This document shows, in pieces, positions 10,373-22,105 of a stretch of DNA of 64,000 nt; position 1 is the stretch's first letter; every line of letters begins with the position of its first letter. The stretch spans positions 51,522,001-51,586,000 of the forward strand of contig JBITNC010000001.1 in NCBI GenBank assembly GCA_050084985.1, given 5' to 3'. Below the pieces are notes generated by a model that was not told the origin of the DNA, did not search any database, and saw only the letters and a program-made list of their open reading frames with translations. The DNA comes from Nageia nagi. Its lineage: Eukaryota; Pinophyta. The position numbers and the translations under genes were made by a program.

Positions 10373-11846
10373 TCCTGACTAATGTGGCATATGCGATGAT
10401 GTGGCACTAGTAGTGATGTGGCATACTAGATGATGATGATGTGATGATTATGACTACATGGTAGGCGATGATGATATGGAAGCTGATAATCATGTGTTGA
10501 AAGTTGATGACATGGTACGAGATGATGACATGGTGGAAAATGATGGCATGATGAATATGATGACATGGTGCAAGATGATGATGTGGTAGGACATGATGAT
10601 AAGGCATATATAATGATGTGGTACTATGGTGAATATAATGATGTATTGATATAAAAAATAATATGACATGATAGGCAATGTTGATGTGATGGGCGATAAT
10701 GATATGGCAAATATGATAATGTGGCAAATATGATAATATGGAAAATATGATGATGTGGTGGTAACTTGGGTGATGTTGATGATGATGAAGAGGTAGGAAA
10801 TGATGACATAGTGGCAAGGGTAACACGGTGGTTAGGATAATGTGAGGATAATGTAGCCCATATATATGAAGACATGGAAAATGATGGTAACATGGTGAAT
10901 GATGGTGACATGGTGAATATGATGATGTGGTGGGGAATTATAACATGGTGAATATGGTGAAATAGAAAACATGGTAACATGGTGAATATGATGATGTGAT
11001 AAATTTGATGATGTGGTGAGAAATTATATCATGGTAGACATTGATGATATGGTAGGTGTTGATGATATGGTAAATATGATGATGTGGTAAATATTATGAT
11101 ATGGTGGACATTGATGATATGATGGAAATTTATGATGTGGAAAGCATTGATGATGTGGTGAGCATTAATGACATTATAGGTGTTGATGATGTGGTGAATA
11201 TGATGATGTGATGAAGAGTATGATGTATCGAATATGATTATGTGGTGGAGAGCATGACATGGTGCATATAATGATGTGGTAGGAATTAATGACAAATTGA
11301 ATATGATGACATGGTGGGTGATGATGATGTGGATAATATAATGATATTATAAGCAATGATGATGTGGAGAATATAATGACGTGAAGAATATGATTACATG
11401 GAGACTATAATGATATGGAGAATATGATGACATGGAGAATATGATTACGTGGAGACTATAATGATGTGGATACTATAATGATGTAGAGACCATAATGATG
11501 TGGAGAGAAATGATGATGTACCAAAATTGATGATATGCCAAATTTGATGATTTGTCAAATTTGTTGATATGGAAAATTTGATCATGTGACAAATTTGATG
11601 ATATGACAAATTTGCTAATGTGGTAGATTTAATTACATGGAAAAGATGGTAATGTGGTGGATGATGATGATGTAGTGAATATGATGATATGGAAAATATG
11701 ATGACATGGTAATTATGAAGATATGTTAAATATGATAATGTAGCACGCATTGATGATGTGGTGAATATGATAATGTGGTGAATATGATGATGTGAAAAAT
11801 ATGATGACATGATGGATTTTAATGAAATGGTGAGCATTGATGATAT
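10373..11846. repeat. 17-bp tandem repeat array, left part
   Basis: Degenerate tandem repeat with plus-strand consensus GATGATGTGGTGAATAT; GATGACATGGTGAATAT is a common variant. Units of 15-20 bp occur. The array stops abruptly at the start of the copia A LTR at 11847 and resumes at 26604. On the minus strand the consensus has no stop codon in any of its three frames. This explains the long His/Ile/Ser-rich reading frames at 10407-10980 and 11029-11837, which are artefacts of the repeat. Confidence 0.9.
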
Positions 11847-12348
11847 TTTTGGAATGTATAATGCATTATAGTAAGGTTTGGTAAGGTTCTTCTTGTAAAT
11901 TCATCAATACTTAAGGGTATCCCTAGATACCTTAAGTATTTAAGTGAATATGATAATGTAACTTATCATAAACTCTTTCTCATAAGCATTCCCCTTAGAT
12001 GAAAGGGTGATGCATATCATGATATTGTATAATGGTTAAAAAGGTGATCCAAAGGAGGATTTTGGACTATAAATAAAAGGCCTTGTCCTTGAGATCACAC
12101 ACCAAAATATTGAAGCAAAGTTATGCTCTAGGGTTAGTGTTAGTAGAGGAGGAAAGAGTTCTTATGAGATAGCTATCTTTGTGAATGACAAAGATATTAG
12201 TTAGTGGATGTACTCCCATGGTTGGAGGAACCACTTATATCTTATGTCAATTTGTGAGATTGTTTATGCCTTGAGTATTTTTGTTTGAGAGAGATCTCAA
12301 GTGATTTTGGTAGGTTAATATTTTAGTCTTTTAAGATTAAATCCTTCA
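11847..12348 (+). repeat. Copia A 5' LTR
   Basis: It begins TTTTGGAATGTATAATGC (TG mutated to TT) and ends ...AAATCCTTCA. It contains the U3 hairpin at 11899-11949, a TATA box (CTATAAATAAAAGG near 12068) and the block TTAGTGGATGTACTCC...GGAGGAACCAC shared with the other LTRs of this group. No PBS follows. Only about 80 bp separate the LTR from gag, so the long leader seen in related B is deleted in A. Confidence 0.85.
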
Positions 12349-12428
12349 TTTATAATTAATTCAACATGTATAGTTGATTAATTTAATTTACTTACATTGG
12401 TTAACACTTTAACCTTCTTGTATAGTAA

Positions 12429-13257
12429 ATGGAAGATGCCTTCTTACCCAACACATTCTTGATGGTTCCAACTATGGTATTTGGGAACCTCAGATGAAAA
12501 ATGAACTACAAATAAAAAAACTATGGCATATAGTTAATGAGCACCTAGTTTTTCCTACATAAGAGAAGGAAATTAAGGCTTATAACTTAAAGAATGAGCT
12601 AAAACCCCTATGATTTTTTATACAGTTTCAAATGAAGTATTACTTATGATCTCTTCATAAACCTCCACAAAGGAAGCTTGAAAAAAGCTCAAGAAAATCT
12701 ACTTAGGGTTTTTTTAAGAAGGTTCAGCATTATCCAAAAGCTGCTTCAATCTCGTTAAGGGGAAAATAAAAATGTTACCATCTATTTGAACAAGATCATT
12801 AACCTTAGGATCCAAGTTGTTGGTTGTGGTTGCAATTGGATCAATGACAAGTTCATGGTTTTCAACATTTTTCAAATCCTTTCTTTAAAGTTTAGTAACT
12901 TTGTGATAGTTATTCAGACTATACTTGATGATAAAGAAGTTTTCTCTCTTGAGAACCTTTCAATGTTACTTTCAAAGCATGAGAAAACTCTTAACTAAAA
13001 GATGTTGATCTCTTCTTCAAATGATAAAAATATTTCTCTAGAAGAAACCAAAATTCCTTTCAAGAAGAAGTTCAAAGATCAAAAGAAATATTTTTTTGCT
13101 ACCACCAAGAAGTTTGAAAATAAAGGAAACAACAACTACAAGAAAAGAAATGGAAAGGGCAAGGCAAACAAACCAAATCCTAAGGTAAAATTTGATAGTA
13201 ATTATAAATTTTGTGGTGGCTATGATCATAAAGAATTTGATTGCTACAAGAAGTAAA
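12429..13257 (+). pseudogene. Copia A gag relic
   Basis: It begins with an ATG at 12429 in a sequence parallel to the B and C gag starts (GSNYGIWEP region). It passes through a UBN2-like capsid region with frameshifts, and shows the NWINDKFMVFNI..ILSLKFSNFVIVIQT.LDD..VFSLENLS.LL.KHE block at 12786-12998. It ends in a Lys/Asn-rich tail with a retroviral-type zinc knuckle at about 13190-13250. The knuckle reads Y-x2-CGGYDHKEFDC, so the first of the three cysteines has become tyrosine. At least three stops or frameshifts are present. Confidence 0.75.
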
Positions 13258-13286
13258 ATGAAGAAAAGAACAAGAGAAATAGAAAT

Positions 13287-14602
13287 GTGAAGAACTTGAA
13301 ATGGAAAAATAATATTAAAGCCATTTTTGTTTTTGCTCTTTGCTCCATGATTGGCACTTTCTTGTTTGATTGGATTATTAACACTAGGTGCACTAATCAC
13401 TTTTGCTTTGCAAAGGATAAATTTAAAAAAATTTATAAGTATAAAAAGGATGTAGTTATGATACATGATAATTCAATCCTTAAATTCTAAGGGATTGGGA
13501 GTGTATTAATTTATGGAAGGTTCTTGAAAATTTGCTCTATGTACCTAAGCTCAGAATGAAACTTCTTTTTGTAATTCAAGTTGTAAATAATGGATACTCA
13601 TTTGAGTTCACCTCATACTCCTAGTGCATTAAGAAGGGATTTACCACTTTGGTGAAAGAATCAATGAAAGATGATCTCTACATTGTAGATCAAGTTCCAA
13701 CAAAGATGTATTTTGCTAATAATATTTTCTCTAAGGGATATCTTTAGCATTAATATTTACAGTACCTTAACCAAAAAAGTATTCAATTCATGAAATCCTA
13801 AGAACTTATGGAAGGTTTACCTTTGATATCATCCATAATTAGTTTATGTGAGAAGTGCATCCTAAGCAAGATGAATAGACAAATATTTGAAAAAGATAAG
13901 GTAACAAGGGCAACCCAATCTCTTCAGCTTATGCATTCAAATTTGATGGATCTATTTCATACTAATTCACTTTGGTGAGCATTTTATGTCTTGACCTTCA
14001 TCTAATAATTTAGTAGAATGATATTTAGTTATCTGCTTGAGTACAAGGATCAAACCTTTGATAGGTTCAAAGATTTCAAAGCCTTAGTTGAAAATCAAAT
14101 TGACCTTAAAATTAATATGTTGAGATTAGATAATAAGGTTGTGTATAATAGCAATGATTTTAATGACTATTGTACTAAGTACTTGATTATAAGGTAATTT
14201 ATGATTCCTTATACCTCTCAACAAAATAGTGTTGCCAAAAGGAAAAATAGGACAATCATAGAGATGGCTAGATGCATTTTGGAAAATCTTACTAGTTTAT
14301 TTTGGGATGAAGTTGTGAGCATTGTAATTTATACCTTGAATAGGTATCCTACAAAATCTATTGAGTTCAAAAATCCTTTTAAGGCATGGATATGAAAGAA
14401 ATCAAACATATCTCACTTTAGAGTGGTTGGTTGTGAAGCATTCTCCTACATTGTTTCTAAGAAAAGGGAAAAGTTAGATAAGAGAGCTAAAAAATACATA
14501 TTTGTGGGCTATGATAGTCATAATAGAGGCTACAATCCCTACTCTCCATCTTATAGAGCAATTTTTATATCAAAGAATGTAAATTTCAATGAACTTCATG
14601 AA
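13287..14602 (+). pseudogene. Copia A protease and integrase relic
   Basis: The protease region has DWIINTRCTNH, in which the catalytic D-[ST]-G is now N-T-R. GAG-pre-integrase and the integrase core follow with stops. Recognisable pieces are LQLMHSNLMDLFHTNS (first catalytic Asp changed to Asn), the second-Asp region MLRLDNK, and YTSQQNSVAKRKNRTIIEMARCILENL. After these come TLNRYPTKS...NPFKAWI and VVGCEAFSYIVSKKREKLDKRAKKYIFVGYDSHNRGY. The frame runs into the B insertion at 14607. Confidence 0.8.
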
Positions 14603-14607
14603 GAATA
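14603..14607. other. Target-site duplication of copia B, left copy
   Basis: GAATA directly precedes the 5' LTR (14608) and is repeated at 23618-23622 directly after the 3' LTR. This is a perfect 5-bp duplication as expected for copia integrase, and it places the insertion inside the pol gene of A. Confidence 0.93.
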
Positions 14608-15112
14608 TGTTGGAATGTATAATGCATTATTGTAAAGGTTGTATTAAATCTTCTATGTAAATTCATTAATACTTAAGGGTATCATTTGATACCTTAAGTA
14701 TTTAAGTGAATATGATAATGTAACTTATCCTACACTCCATGTCAAGAGCATGCCTCTTGGGTAAAAGGATATGCATGTCATGCTTTTGTACATTGGATAA
14801 AAGGGTGATCTAAAGAGGGATTTTGGCCTATAAATAGAAGGATCCCTCTTTGTGATCACATACCAATTTATGGAGTAAATTTATACTATAGGATAGAAGT
14901 GTAGGAGTTGAGATTAAGAGAATTGTAAGAGAGTTGTATTTGTGATTAAAGTAAAGATCTAGTTAGTGGATGTACTCCTAGATGGAGGAACCACTTTACA
15001 TCTTGAGTGACTTTGTGAGATTTTCTTATTTGTGAGTTTGTTAGATGTGTATTGTGAGTTTTCAAGAGATATTCGTTGTCTATGAATTATCTTGTTAGTG
15101 TTAATTCCTTCA
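14608..15112 (+). repeat. Copia B 5' LTR
   Basis: Starts TGTTGGAATG and ends ...ATTCCTTCA. It holds the U3 hairpin at 14661-14711, a TATA box (CCTATAAATAGAAGG near 14829) and the LTR-conserved GTGGATGTACTCC / GGAGGAACCAC block near 14970. Confidence 0.95.
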
Positions 15113-15114
15113 AA

Positions 15115-15132
15115 TTGGTATCAGAGCCAGGT
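15115..15132 (+). other. Copia B primer-binding site
   Basis: TTGGTATCAGAGCCAGGT begins two bases after the LTR and matches the 3' end complement of initiator methionine tRNA. It is the best preserved PBS in the window. Confidence 0.9.
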
Positions 15133-18100
15133 TAGAAGCTCCTTTTTCACATCCTTAGTTTGTAGATTTATCTTCATATCTCATCTTACACTCCCTTGTT
15201 GAGGTAAAACCAAGAGAAGGTATAAATTTCCTCCCTCTTGGTCATGTTTTTTGGATTATTACATTATTCTACTAACATATTATTTACTATATGTTAGTTA
15301 TTTTATTAAGCAAAATATGATCAAAATAGCATTATAATGCAATTTGTTTACTAACCTTTCATGTTAGTTGCATTTAAAAAAAAATTGCTTAATACATTTT
15401 CATATTTTCTATTTAAGAGGATATTATACAATTTTTTTAAAAAAGCTAATTTGTCTTTTAAAACTTGCTTAAAAATAAAGAGTTGCATTTTTTTTACAAA
15501 GTATATGTATTTTTTGCAATATACATATGAGAATGTGAGTTATTTAAATCAAAAGTTAAAAAAAGGGAAGGGCGATTAAAAGCCTTTGGATCCAACCCTC
15601 ATGGCCTGGTTAATCCCTCTTTTGACGATTCAAACAAATGCCTCTTAGCATAGATGTGAGGGTAGGATAGGAGGAATTGATAGCCTCTTAAGTCCCTTCA
15701 AACCCCTCGTGCAGCCTCCCTTACATCCTCTTGCAGTCATAGCTCCTTCCCATCCTCTACATAGCTTCATTATGCCCTTGTTCTTCCTTTATTCGACTCA
15801 TCTAAACCCTTGCAGCCTTTCAAGGCCCTCACAAGGTATCTCCTAGTCATATAAAGGTTGAGCAGTGTCTCCCTGTAAAGCAAGCATGAGAGAGTGGGAG
15901 TTGATAATTCCAATGGAAGGAGAGAATAAGGCCTTCACATAATGAAGGTTGCGTTCAATGGCCATGGCCTCCTCCACTTTCATCATGCATAAGTTGGTGA
16001 ATCCATTCTAAATGCCCACACTTTGTAGCTCTTCCAGCATATGAATTTACAATAGGCTCATTGCCACTATTAATGTGCCCACCTACTTATGCAACACCCC
16101 ATGCACACCATAATAATCATACAACTTTTCCTTCCTTGCACACATAGCAAGGCCTACCTAAAAATATTTTTAATAACTTAACATAGTAATGAAATGGTAG
16201 GAATTAGCTCCCAACTCCACTTACATGAATTGATAAGAATGAAGTCAATGATTTTATAATTGTTGAAAATAAGGATTTTGAAAGGATACCAAACCTTGTA
16301 CAAAGTAAGATAGGAAGTACACTTCAAAAAAGTTAAAAATTAAATATCACTAAATATAATTCCTTCTTTCATAGGATGTATATACTAGGAGGACTCCTAG
16401 GAAAAAACATGGGACTAAAGACCTGAAATAACCTTATCCATAGAATGGCTAGGAAGAGACACACCTTCCAATGCATTCCTTCCTCCATTTAGAGGTTTAT
16501 AAAAATGGCACCAAGTTTGAAATAGGGAAGGGGATTGCAAAACCATAATTATCATCCAACATGACAAAATCCCCACTAAAGTGCCTTACCTTGTACCAAA
16601 GTTCTACAAGCCCACCCTAGAACTCCTTCTCATTAATCTATTAAGGAATTCTTGCACCAAAATAAGCCTCAAGTCAAGAATCCTTCAAAAAATAGGGCCT
16701 AAGAGTTTGGACAATGACTCCTACCCAAAGACATATTTCTTGGGAAAACCCATCTAGTCCCTACATCTATCCATAGAAAAATGTTTGGGTTCTCATTCTT
16801 CCTCTTCTCCTTCTCTATCCATGCTTCATTTTGGGGGACAAAATCTTTTAAGGTTTTAACATCCCCTTCATCCTTCAGCTTTTGAGAGATGAGAACACAA
16901 AAAATATTTTTTCTCTATGGTTTCTTACAAGGAATATTTTATTTTAACTTGCAAACAAAGTTCTTATTAGACCATCATTTACCACATTAAATTTAGTACT
17001 TATATATATATAAAGTTTTTTGAGTTTGAGGAAGCTTAAAAAAAATATTAAATTTCATTCCTTTAAGTGCATGACTTCCTTCTCCATTTAATGAAGTTTA
17101 AATGATGATTACTTGTTTAAATGGAGAAAATCAATTTTTTTTGAAGTAGCTTTTTTTTAATCCCTATAATTACTTTATTTAAGCCTTTTTTAAAGTGCTT
17201 ATTGTTGGCATTAATGCTTAGTATTTTTTTAGTTAAGGAAAAACTAATAATGCAATTTTGTTGCTAATGCTATTTTTTAAGGTATCATGATTTTAAGTAA
17301 AAATAAGGGGGAAATTTTATAAATTTTTTTACTTAAATTGTTAGCTCCTTATTAATTTTTTAAGTATTGAATCCTTATGCAATACTTAAATTTTTTTTTG
17401 ATACAATGCTATGCAAACTTATGCCTCTTTAGAGGTTTGAAGTTAACTTATGCAAGTTAATGAAATGATGCATGAGTATTTATTCTATTTTTATGCAAAA
17501 TGGTAGACAAACTTAACTTTTAAATGATGCATGCTTAAGATTAATACTTATGCTTTACTTAAGTTATTGTATGCTTATAATTAGTACTTATTTCTTTAAG
17601 TTATTGATCCGTGCTTATGCAAAGTTAACTTATGCAAGTTAATAAGGATGATACTTAAGATACATGCTTAATTCAAAGTTATGAAATGGTACATGCTAAA
17701 GTATTTTTTTATGCAAAGTTAGTGAACTTGTGCAAATTATGCAAATTGATGCATCCTTTATGCAAGGTTAACTTGTGTCAGATATATACCTATGTAAATA
17801 TGTCCTTTTGGGGTTAGTAAACAAAACCCATTAGACTCTTAAGGTTCCAAGCAATGAATGGATGATGTTTGTTTACTTATGCTCTTTTACTTCATATTTA
17901 GCATTTTTGCTTTATTTACTTATGCAAAATTGTAAAAATTAAAATGAAAAACCCCCTCAAATAAACACATCTAGATGTACATACCACAACATGACTTATT
18001 TAGGGATCCATGAGGTGAGGGCAAGCAGACTAGAGCCTTTAAGTTTGACGATCCAAGTGGTAAAAATTTTGTACTTCTTAATTGCCCCTAAGTACTTTGT

Positions 18101-18595
18101 TGGTCTATATTTAACTCCAATAGGTGGATAGGTCTGTGTGTAGTGATACCACATATCCACACATCCATTCGAGGATTATCCTGATAACCCAGGAGGAAAA
18201 CTTGAAACGTAATCAAGATTAGTAATTTGGTGGATCCAATAAATGTTAAAAGCTTGAAAAATAGCTAGTACTTCTCTTGTGAAAGTATATTACTACCTAA
18301 GGGGAACTGGTTAAGGATTGGTAGGACCTAAGCTCCTTTTGTGTGGGCATCGAGGTGAAGGCCTAACTTTAGATAAAAAAACAAGCCTTAATAATACCAC
18401 TCTACATCTACAGTTCTTAAGATGAGAAATGTATTTGGGTACATAGGTTATTATTTGAATTGTAAAACATTTGCACTTGTAAATCAAATCAAGTATATCT
18501 TTCATGTTAAATGTAACATGTATTATTTACTTGGTTAAAACTTAACATTTTATTTATTAAAAACATATGCTTATTATTTCACATTTTTGTAGCAA
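15133..18595 (+). other. Copia B 5' leader, 3.5 kb, noncoding
   Basis: A long untranslated leader separates the PBS from gag. From about 15590 to 16900 it has a GC-richer block unlike the rest, with no recognised domain. From 16900 to 17950 it is T-rich with recurrent TTATGCAAGTTAA-type motifs. The last 500 bp contain GGAACTGGTTAAGGATTGG (18304-18322), found again in inverse orientation in the leader of copia G at about 61290, so this part is conserved in the family. The 64-codon minus-strand frame at 18311-18505 is an accident of this block. Confidence 0.75.
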
Positions 18596-19130
18596 ATGGA
18601 AGAATCCTTTTTATCCAAACACATTCTTGATGGTTCCAACTATGGGATTTGGGAACCTCATATAAGAGTTAAATTACAAGCAAGGAAACTTTGGCACATA
18701 GTGAATGAGAAGGCACTTGAGGCTTACAACATAAAGAATGAGTTGGCAACCTCCATGATTTACCAATCAGTTTCAAATGATATGCTCCTGATAATTTCAA
18801 CCTCGATAAAGGAAGCATGGGATAAGCCTAAGAAAATCTACCTTTGGTTCAAACTTTTTAAGAAATTTTACCATTTTCCAAAAGTTGCTTCAATCTCATC
18901 AAAGGGAAGATGAAAATATGGCTATCTACTTGAAAAAAATCATTAACCTAAAAACTTATTGCTTATGGGTACAATTGGATCAATGATGAGTTCATGATCT
19001 TCATCATTCTTCAAAGTTTGGAAACTTTGTAACAGTTATAGAAATAAAGCTTAAATGATGAAGAAGAAGTCTTATCCCTTAAGAACCTTTCTAAGCACCT
19101 ATTAAAGCATGAGGAATCTCTTATCCATGA
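18596..19130 (+). pseudogene. Copia B gag relic lacking the zinc knuckle
   Basis: The ATG at 18596 opens 105 clean codons: MEESFLSKHILDGSNYGIWEP..RVKLQARKLWHIV, the DUF4219-like gag N-terminus, then a UBN2-like region. Frameshifted remains follow of NWINDEFM...FGNFVTVI...LNDEEEVLSLKNLSKHLLKHEESL up to about 19125. The next recognisable codons already belong to the protease (IDSSCTNHLCFEK). The Lys/Asn-rich tail and CCHC knuckle, which occupy about 130 codons in A and C, are therefore absent and were probably removed by one deletion at about 19130. Confidence 0.8.
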
Positions 19131-19138
19131 TTTGTTCT

Positions 19139-20472
19139 TTTCTATCTAATTAAATTATTGATTCTAGTTGCACTAATCACCTATGCTTTGAAAAGAAAAA
19201 GTTTGAGAACTTTCACAAGTATAAGATGCGATTATGATAGGTGATATCTCTACCTGGAAGTCCATGGAATTAGAAGTGTGTTGATTCATGAGAAAGTTAT
19301 TGACAATGTTCTCTTTGTCCCCAAGCTTAGAATAAACCTTCTTTCTATAATCCAAGTTCTACAAAAGGGTACTCATTCAAGTTCAACTCTCTATTAGGAT
19401 GCATAAAATATAAACTTACCACATTGATTAAATAGTCAATGAAATATGATCTATACATTGTGGATCAGATTCTATCAAAGATGTGTCTTGCTTACAAGTG
19501 TGTGTTCAGGAGGCGATCTTTGGCATCATCATTTAGGGCACCTTAAGCATAAGAGAATTCAAGTCATTAAAAACCAAAAACTTATGGAAAGTTTGCTTTT
19601 AATTTATTCTTCAATTTGTTTATGTGAGAAATGCATTCTTGGCAAGATACATAGATAAAAGTTTCAAAAACATAAGACAATAAGAGCATCTCAACCTCTT
19701 CAATTTATGCATCTAGATTTAATGGGTTCATTTCAAACTAAGTCATTTAGAGGAATATTTTATGTCTTGACCTTCATTGATGAATTTAGTAGGATGACCT
19801 TTGGGTATCTGCTTGAGCATAAGGATCAAATGTTTGAGAGTTTTTAAGGTTTTTTAGGTGACCTTTATTGAGAATCAAAATAACTTTAAAATCAAGATGT
19901 TGAGATTAGATAATGGGAAAGAATATAACAACAATGAGTTCAATGACTATTATGCTAAGTATAGAATCAAGAGGTAGTTTACAATTCCATACACTCCTTA
20001 GTAGAATGGTGTTGTTGCAAGAAAAAATAAAACTATTATGGAGATGGCTACATGCATGTTAGGTAATCTTTCTAAATTCTTATGGGGTGAAGCAATGAGC
20101 ATTACTATTTACACCTTGAATAGGTGTTCCATAAAAGCTGTTCAAAGTAAAACTCCTTTTGAGGCATGGTCAAAAAGAAAACCTAACATTTCTCACCTTA
20201 GGGTGTTTAGCTGTGAAGCATTCTCCTACATTGTTTCTAAGAAAAGGAAGAAGTTAGACAAAAGAGCTAAAAAATGCATCTTTATGGGTTATGATAGTCA
20301 GCATAGAGGATACAAGCTTTACTCTCCAACCTATAAAGTAGTATTCATTTCAAGGGATGTAAAGTTCAATAAACTTTTTGAAGAATTTACTTCTAATGAG
20401 AATGTTGATGATGAAGAGGACTCTTTAGTTGCTCCTAGTTGGTTGGATATTGATATAGACAAATCACCATAA
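19139..20472 (+). pseudogene. Copia B protease and integrase relic
   Basis: The protease shows IDSSCTNH, with the catalytic D-S-G reduced to D-S-S. GAG-pre-integrase at 19446-19658 has the HHCC-type spacing: WHHHLGHLKHKRIQVIK...CEKCILGK. The core follows with LHLDLMGSF at about 19710, MLRLDNGKEYNNNEF at about 19900 and YTP..NGVVARKNKTI at about 19990. An open 144-codon stretch at 20038-20472 then covers MEMATCMLGNL through the TLNRCS.KAVQSKTPFEAW, HLRVFSCEAFSYIVSKKRKKLDKRAKKCIFMGYDSQHRGYKLYSP block. Several in-frame stops interrupt it. Confidence 0.88.
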
Positions 20473-20559
20473 GAACAAAATTCTCCAACATAAAAGGTAA
20501 TAAAGAGCATGACCTTAAACAAATCCTTAATTACCAAGATTGACAACAACCATGATCCC

Positions 20560-21320
20560 TCAACCTTTAAAGAAGCTTCTAAGCACGAGTGTTGGATGGA
20601 AGCCATGAAAGTGGAGTATGAGGTGCTTATAAAAAATAAAACTTAGTTCTTGGTTCTTTATCCCAATGATAAGAATGTGATTGGTAATAAATGGATTGAT
20701 AAGGTCAAGTTCAATTTAGTTAAAGATATTGAGAAATATAAGGCAAGGTTAGTAGCTAAAGGTTTTGCTCATAAATACGATATAGATTATGAGAAAACCT
20801 TTGCTCTCATGGTAAAGATACCTACTATAAGAGTTATCTTTTCTCTTTCTGTAGCTCAAAGATGAAAAGTTTTTTAATTTGACATCAAGAGTGCATTTTT
20901 CAATGGTGAATTGGATGTGAAAATCTTTATGAATCAACCAAAAGGGTTTATTATGAAAGGTAAAGATTCCTTTGTATGCAAACTAAAGAAGTCTTTGTAT
21001 GGACTTAAGCAAGCACCTCGAGCTTAGTACAAAAAGATTTATGGGTACTTTGTAAATATTGAATTCTTTAAGTGTTTTTTTGACTCTGATATATATGTTC
21101 TCAATCAAAAAAAAGATGTGGTCTTAATTCTCCTTTATGTAGATGATCTTTTGATTACTAAAAATAATGATAAAATCATTCAAGAGTGCATATCCAAACT
21201 TAAGGTAATGTTTGAAATGATTGATCTTAGTCTCTTACACTACTATCTTGGAATGCAAATGTATCAATACAAAGATTATACTTACCTTAATCAATCTAAG
21301 TATATCTAAGAAATCTTGCA
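20560..21320 (+). pseudogene. Copia B reverse transcriptase relic
   Basis: The copia RT is readable across frames: ECWMEAMKVEYEVL, NVIGNKWIDKVKFN, EKYKARLVAKGFAHKYDIDYEKTFALMVKIPTIRVI. Then come the LDIKSAFFNGELD-type segment, the SLYGLKQAPRA box at about 20995 and the catalytic YVDD at 21136-21147, which is intact. IIQECISKLKVMFEMIDLSLLHYYLGMQM follows. Stop codons near 20645, 20865 and 21026 inactivate it. Confidence 0.9.
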
Positions 21321-22105
21321 AAAGTTTCGAATGGAGGAGTGTAGATATGATGCAATCCCAATCTCTCCTAGAATCACTATTTCTCTAAGCTCCAACTCTC
21401 AATTAGCTGATGCTACAACTTATAGGTAATTAATTGGTAGTCATTTGTATTTAACTATATCCAAGCTAGACATTACCTTTGCAATGAATCTAATGGCATG
21501 ATTCATGCAAAAACCATATGTTGATCACCTTAATGCTGTTAAGCAAATCTTGAGGTATGTTTCAGGGACTATGGATCTTTCTCTCAAGTATTCCAAGTTA
21601 CCCTTGTTTATTCTCTTTAGATTCTCAGATTCTAACTATGGAGGAGATAGAGATAATAGAAAGTCAACCTCTACATATATGTTTAGCATTGATTCAAGTG
21701 CTATTTCTTGGGCTTCTAAGAAATAATCTATTGATTTTCTTTCCACCATAGAACCTAAATACCATGCCATGTCTGTTGCAACCTAAGAAACCATTTGGCT
21801 AAGGTATGTTTTGAAAGAAATTAGGTATGAGCAAGGTGGCTTATGCTTGATCTCATCAGATAACTAGTCATCTACTTCTTTGGTCAAGAATCCTATGTTC
21901 CATTAGAGAATAAAACATATGGAAATCCATGCCCATTTTATTAGGGAGAAGGTTCTTGATGGCATCTTACACCTAGAGTATTTTCCATCCACCTTGAACT
22001 CTATTGATTTGTTCACCAAGCCCCTCCTAGAAGTTTAGTTTTGTAAGCTTAGAGATGATATTAGGTTCATGAAGTTACTCTTAAGGGGGAGTGAAGTTTG
22101 AATTC
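21321..22105 (+). pseudogene. Copia B RNase H relic and end of pol
   Basis: The connection and RNase H domains are visible as DHLNAVKQILRYVSGTMDLSLKYSK, DSNYGGDRDNRKSTSTYMFSIDSSAISWASKK (first RNase H Asp), a TEAEY-like TIEPKYHAM segment, and IHAHFIREKVLDGILHLEY, with STLNSIDLFTKPLLE near the end. The frame closes at about 22101 after a purine-rich stretch CTTAAGGGGGAGTG (22079-22092). That stretch looks like a polypurine tract but lies 1 kb before the LTR. Confidence 0.88.

Noticed and set aside
10407-11837. Several long minus-strand frames rich in His, Ile and Ser (60-139 codons)
   Set aside because: They are the stop-free complement of the 17-bp tandem repeat. Overlapping frames in different phases encode the same repeat, so none is a gene.
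13038-13466. 142-codon hydrophobic minus-strand frame
   Set aside because: Antisense to the Lys/Asn-rich gag tail and protease of copia A. Lys codons read backward give Phe and Leu.
22079-22092. CTTAAGGGGGAGTG as the functional polypurine tract of copia B
   Set aside because: The LTR starts 1 kb later after its own tract at 23101-23112, and the two 505-bp LTRs fix the boundary. The internal tract is therefore not the current primer, although it may be an ancestral one.
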